Assembly (NCBI GenBank): GCA_945872325.1
Contig: CAMBZY010000090.1
Location: 1 to 9,211, forward strand
Length of the DNA stretch: 9,211 nt
From: Candidatus Kuenenia stuttgartensis
GTDB lineage: Bacteria > Planctomycetota > Planctomycetia > Isosphaerales > Isosphaeraceae
Direction of reading: 5' to 3'
Part shown: positions 6,225 through 9,211 of the stretch, one piece after another
Numbering within the stretch: position 1 is the first letter of the stretch
Layout: the number at the start of each line of letters is the position of its first letter
Program-made: the position numbers and the translations under genes
Notes under the pieces: model-generated
What the model was told of the DNA's origin: nothing
Seen by the model: the letters and a program-made list of their open reading frames with translations, nothing else
Database searches by the model: none

Positions 6225-7669
6225 GACAGGATCCCTTTAATCACGGAACCGTGAACGTCGGTCAGGCGGAAGTCCCGGCCCTGGAAACGGAAAGTCAGTC
6301 GGGTGTGATCAATTCCCAGCAAATGCAAGATCGTGGCTTGAAGGTCGTGGACGGAAACGGGATCCTGAACGGCCTTGAAGCCGAAATCGTCGGATCCTCC
6401 GTAAGTCATGCCTGGCTTGATCCCTCCACCTGCCATCCAGACAGTAAATGCGTATGGATGGTGATCGCGGCCCCAGGATTTGATTTCCTCGATTTTGCCC
6501 TGAAGGAATGGAGTTCTGCCAAATTCGCCGCCCCAGATGACGAGCGTTTCATCGAGCAGGCCACGGCGTTTTAAGTCGCGCACAAGTGCTGCGGAGGGGG
6601 CGTCCGTATCGGTGCATTGGACTTTGAGTTGGGTGTTTAAATTGCGGTGCTGATCCCAGCCAGCATGAAGCAGTTGAACGAACTTGACACCTCGTTCCAC
6701 CAACCTGCGGGCCATAATGCAATTATAGGCAAACGAGCCGGCCCGCCTGACATCAGGGCCATATTCAGCCAGCACGTTTTCGGGCTCGTTCGAAAGGTCG
6801 GTCAGTTCAGGCACGCTCATTTGCATTTGATATGACATTTCATATTGGGCAATGCGTGTCTGGATTTCAGGGTCGCCGACGTGGCTGAAAGTGTCGCGAT
6901 TGAGGGCGGAAAGGTCGTCGAGCATGGCCCTGCGTGCATTTCGGCTGACGCCTGGAGGGTTTTCGAGATAAAGCACTGGATCGCCGCCACCGCGAAACTT
7001 TACGCCTTGATATTTACTCGGTAGGAATCCACTACTCCAGTAAAAGTCGTAGAAGATCTGGCCGCAGGAGGCCTCTTTATCGCGTGATGTCATGACCACA
7101 AAACCAGGCAGATTCTGTGATTCCACGCCAAGTCCATAGGTCAGCCACGAGCCCATGCTGGGTCGGCCTGGCATTTCGGAACCGGTCAGGAAAAATGTAA
7201 TCGCAGGGGCGTGGTTCACCTGAGTGGTGTGCATGGACTTAATGAAACAGAGATCGTCAGCAATTTTGGCGGTATTGGCCATAAAATCACTGACAGTTGC
7301 ACCTGATTGGCCGTGCTGGGCAAACTTGGAGATTTCCGGGAGGCACGGGCGGGCCGTCTGGCCGCTGGTCATGGTGCTGAATCGGGCTTTGCCGACGATC
7401 GATTCTGGGATCTGCTCGCCTTTGAGGCGGCTCAATTCTGGCTTGTAATCAAAAAGGTCAACGTGCGAAGGTCCACCATTCTGGAACAGGTAAATCACGT
7501 TCTTGGCTTTGGGCGTGTGATGCGGCAGGCCGTTACCGGAGATTCCTTCGCCTTGCGATTGCTGCCCAAAAAGTGATGCAAGTGCCGCTGAACCAAGGCC
7601 CATGGCCGACTGGCCAAACAGGCTTCGACGCGTGAACTGTGCTGAAATGAAATCTTCAGGAGTTTGCAT
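6221..7669 (-). CDS. DUF1501 protein A (partner of the DUF1553 gene)
   Basis: A 482-residue DUF1501 protein (PF07394) of the kind commonly found directly downstream of DUF1549/DUF1553 genes in planctomycetes. The Tat-like signal is QFTRRSLFGQSAMGLGSAAL (11-30). Motifs in order are FQNGGPSHVDLFDYKP (62-77), HTTQVNHAPAITFFLTGSEM (147-166), HAGWDQHRNL (335-344), WGGEFGRTPF (379-388), SWGRDHHPYAF (398-408), WMAGGGIKPG (411-420), DPVSVHDLQATILHLLGIDH (436-455) and FQGRDFRLTDVHG (462-474). These match the canonical family pattern and length, and no frame damage is seen. Function is unknown; a hydrolase-like role with bound metal is inferred from the fold family. It begins 21 bases after the stop of the DUF1553 gene with only a weak purine-rich site (GAGAAAAAA) upstream, so it probably depends on readthrough or coupling from that gene. 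Confidence 0.95.
   Translation of the reverse strand: MQTPEDFISAQFTRRSLFGQSAMGLGSAALASLFGQQSQGEGISGNGLPHHTPKAKNVIYLFQNGGPSHVDLFDYKPELSRLKGEQIPESIVGKARFSTMTSGQTARPCLPEISKFAQHGQSGATVSDFMANTAKIADDLCFIKSMHTTQVNHAPAITFFLTGSEMPGRPSMGSWLTYGLGVESQNLPGFVVMTSRDKEASCGQIFYDFYWSSGFLPSKYQGVKFRGGGDPVLYLENPPGVSRNARRAMLDDLSALNRDTFSHVGDPEIQTRIAQYEMSYQMQMSVPELTDLSNEPENVLAEYGPDVRRAGSFAYNCIMARRLVERGVKFVQLLHAGWDQHRNLNTQLKVQCTDTDAPSAALVRDLKRRGLLDETLVIWGGEFGRTPFLQGKIEEIKSWGRDHHPYAFTVWMAGGGIKPGMTYGGSDDFGFKAVQDPVSVHDLQATILHLLGIDHTRLTFRFQGRDFRLTDVHGSVIKGILS
6232..6238 (-). promoter_or_regulatory. Ribosome binding site of DUF1501 protein B, inside the upstream gene
   Basis: On the minus strand AAAGGGA ends seven bases before ATG 6224. 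It sits within the last codons of DUF1501 protein A, just before the ATGA overlap. This arrangement fixes the start of protein B and suggests stop-start coupled translation of the two proteins. Confidence 0.6.
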
Positions 7670-7690
7670 GGTATTTTTTCTCAGATGATT

Positions 7691-9211
7691 TCAAGGTTTG
7701 CTCAAGGTTTCATCAAGATTCAGGATCAGCAGGCAAACCTGTGTCCACGCGGCATGTTCAGCTGCATTCAAGTCAGACATGGGCGGGCTCTCGCCAGTTT
7801 TTATCAGGCTTTGGGCCGCAGTGGGGTCTGATTGGAAAATCGCTCTTTGTTTTGCAAGCGATTTCAACATCAATTGCAACTCGTTTGGATTGGGTGATCT
7901 GACCAACGCCTTCTGGAAGATCCAGTTTGCTTTCAAGGCGTCGGTTGATCCACCATGACGGATTGCATTTCCCGCGAAAACCCGGGCAGCTTCGACATAC
8001 GTCACATCGTTCAGGGTAATCAAAGCATGCAGAGGGGTGTTGGTGATGACGGACTTCACGGAGCAGGTCTGACGATTGGGGCTGTCAAAGAAAATGGTCG
8101 GCCCGACAATTCTTCGCCAGAACAGGTAAAGGCTTCTGCGGTAGAGGGCATCGCCGTGATCCTGAACGTAGGTTTTGTTGCCAAAAGTGGCTTCTTCCCA
8201 AATGCCGGTAGGCTGGTAGGACTTGACTGAAGGGCCGCCCATGGAGGGGGTTAAGAGGCCTGAGATTGCCAGGGCCTGATCGCGAATCATCCACGATGGC
8301 AACCGGTGCCTTGGCCCACGTCCCAAAAGCCTGTTTTCAGGGTCGTTCGACCACGATTCCGCCGGAGCACTGGCCGATTGGCGATAAGTGGCCGAGGTCA
8401 GGATCAGGCGAATGATGTGCTTTGTGCTCCACGGTTTTGAGCCGTTTAGAGGCGATTGAAATTCGGAAGCGAGATAATCGAGCAATTCAGGATGACTTGG
8501 CAACTGGCCTTGAAGGCCGAAATCTTCGGTGGTTTTGACAATCCCCATCCCGAATAGCATTTGCCAGAGGCGATTGACTGTGACTCTGGCTGTGAGAGGA
8601 TTTTCAGGGTCCATGAACCAGTTGGCCAGATCGAGCCGGTTGAGCGATTTTTCTGGCTTGGATTCGGTTCCCGGATCATTGATAAATGCGGAAAGCAACC
8701 GGGGCGAGACTTTTGATTCAAGCTTGTCGTAAGTGCCACGTGTCAGAGCGAATGTGTCGCGAGGTTTGGGACTATCGGCCATGACCATGACTCTCGTCAT
8801 TTTCGAAGCGGCGGTGTCCCGAACTTGTCTCAACTTTCGTAATTCCTGCAATTGCAATAAATACTCAGGCTCAGACTTACCATAATAGTTCGTCAGTTCT
8901 GTATAATTTTCAGGGATTCGCGAATTTGGGCCCTTCCTCAAAGTGGATTCAATGCCCACGGGCAAGGTGGTGGAATATTTCCCATCTTTGATCACCATTC
9001 CGGCTTCGCGAAGTTTGGTTTCTTTGGCCAGCACCACTTTCAATAGAGCATCATGAGCGGCTGATGCCTTTTTAAGTTGTACTTGCTGTTGAGGCGTGGT
9101 CATATCCAGCACAGGGGCGGATTGGCCACTGCCGTCGGAGCCGCTGACGGGAGTTTGATTGAAGAATGAAAAGAGCTGATAATAATCGCGTTTGGAGATG
9201 GGGTCGAATTT
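7691..9211 (-). CDS. DUF1549/DUF1553 (PSCyt2-PSD1) protein, N-terminus outside window
   Basis: The frame is open to the right edge (506 residues visible). The GTG at 9112 is not the real start, since the upstream codons give KFDPISKRDYYQLFSFFNQT, the typical end of a DUF1549 (PSCyt2) domain. A Gln/Lys/Glu-rich linker follows, perhaps coiled coil (about fragment residues 38-70), then a charged helix rich in Leu and Arg (115-135) and RGTYDKLESKVSPRLL (158-173). The DUF1553 (PSD1) domain starts near NRLDLANWFMDPENPLTARV (191-210) and runs to the C-terminus. Its landmarks include VNRLWQMLFGMGIVKTTEDFG (about 212-232), HPELLDYLASEF (240-251), RRSLYLFWRR (358-367), FDSPNRQTCSVKSVITNTPL (375-394, with one Cys) and the closing LNLDETL. 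Full-length relatives are usually 800-1100 residues, often with an N-terminal cytochrome c-like domain, so about half is missing here. Role unknown; it is probably periplasmic and leads the operon. Confidence 0.93.
   Translation of the reverse strand, partial: KFDPISKRDYYQLFSFFNQTPVSGSDGSGQSAPVLDMTTPQQQVQLKKASAAHDALLKVVLAKETKLREAGMVIKDGKYSTTLPVGIESTLRKGPNSRIPENYTELTNYYGKSEPEYLLQLQELRKLRQVRDTAASKMTRVMVMADSPKPRDTFALTRGTYDKLESKVSPRLLSAFINDPGTESKPEKSLNRLDLANWFMDPENPLTARVTVNRLWQMLFGMGIVKTTEDFGLQGQLPSHPELLDYLASEFQSPLNGSKPWSTKHIIRLILTSATYRQSASAPAESWSNDPENRLLGRGPRHRLPSWMIRDQALAISGLLTPSMGGPSVKSYQPTGIWEEATFGNKTYVQDHGDALYRRSLYLFWRRIVGPTIFFDSPNRQTCSVKSVITNTPLHALITLNDVTYVEAARVFAGNAIRHGGSTDALKANWIFQKALVRSPNPNELQLMLKSLAKQRAIFQSDPTAAQSLIKTGESPPMSDLNAAEHAAWTQVCLLILNLDETLSKP

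Noticed and set aside
9110..9112. GTG as the start of the DUF1553 gene
   Set aside because: The upstream in-frame codons to the window edge encode a typical DUF1549 C-terminal segment (DPISKRDYYQLF), so the gene starts outside the window.

Overview
The window looks like a chromosomal segment of a planctomycete (phylum Planctomycetota) of moderate GC content. The main evidence is the co-directional trio of a DUF1549/DUF1553 (PSCyt2-PSD1) protein and two DUF1501 proteins, a combination greatly expanded in that phylum. It is accompanied by an exported-type sulfatase, a sialidase-like Asp-box protein and a YbhE-type lactonase. Genus cannot be assigned from the sequence alone. No rRNA, tRNA, CRISPR array, transposase or phage gene was seen.

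Layout. Positions 1-1101 (+) hold the C-terminal three quarters or so of a sulfatase that enters from the left edge. A 136-bp gap follows, containing a long imperfect inverted repeat (1106-1205). A four-helix DUF4239 (bestrophin-like) membrane protein lies at 1238-2140 (+). It converges on a lactonase-family beta-propeller at 2230-3399 (-), and the two share a hairpin terminator at 2176-2206 whose T-tract favours the lactonase. A 210-bp divergent intergenic region (3400-3609) separates the lactonase from a sialidase-like gene at 3610-4773 (+). That gene converges, with only 14 bp between stop codons, on a leftward operon read as DUF1549/DUF1553 protein (7691-9211, entering from the right edge), then DUF1501 protein A (6221-7669), then DUF1501 protein B (4788-6224). 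The last two overlap by ATGA.

Function. Most products carry export signals: Tat-like RR motifs in both DUF1501 proteins and the sialidase-like protein, and a Sec-type signal in the lactonase. The region therefore looks devoted to extracytoplasmic chemistry, plausibly breakdown of sulfated or acidic glycans. Sulfatase, sialidase-like propeller and lactonase fit that idea. The DUF1501/DUF1553 partners have no established biochemical role, so the link is inference from proximity. The operon with two clearly different DUF1501 copies behind one DUF1553 gene, and the structured gap upstream of the DUF4239 gene, are the parts most worth a second look.
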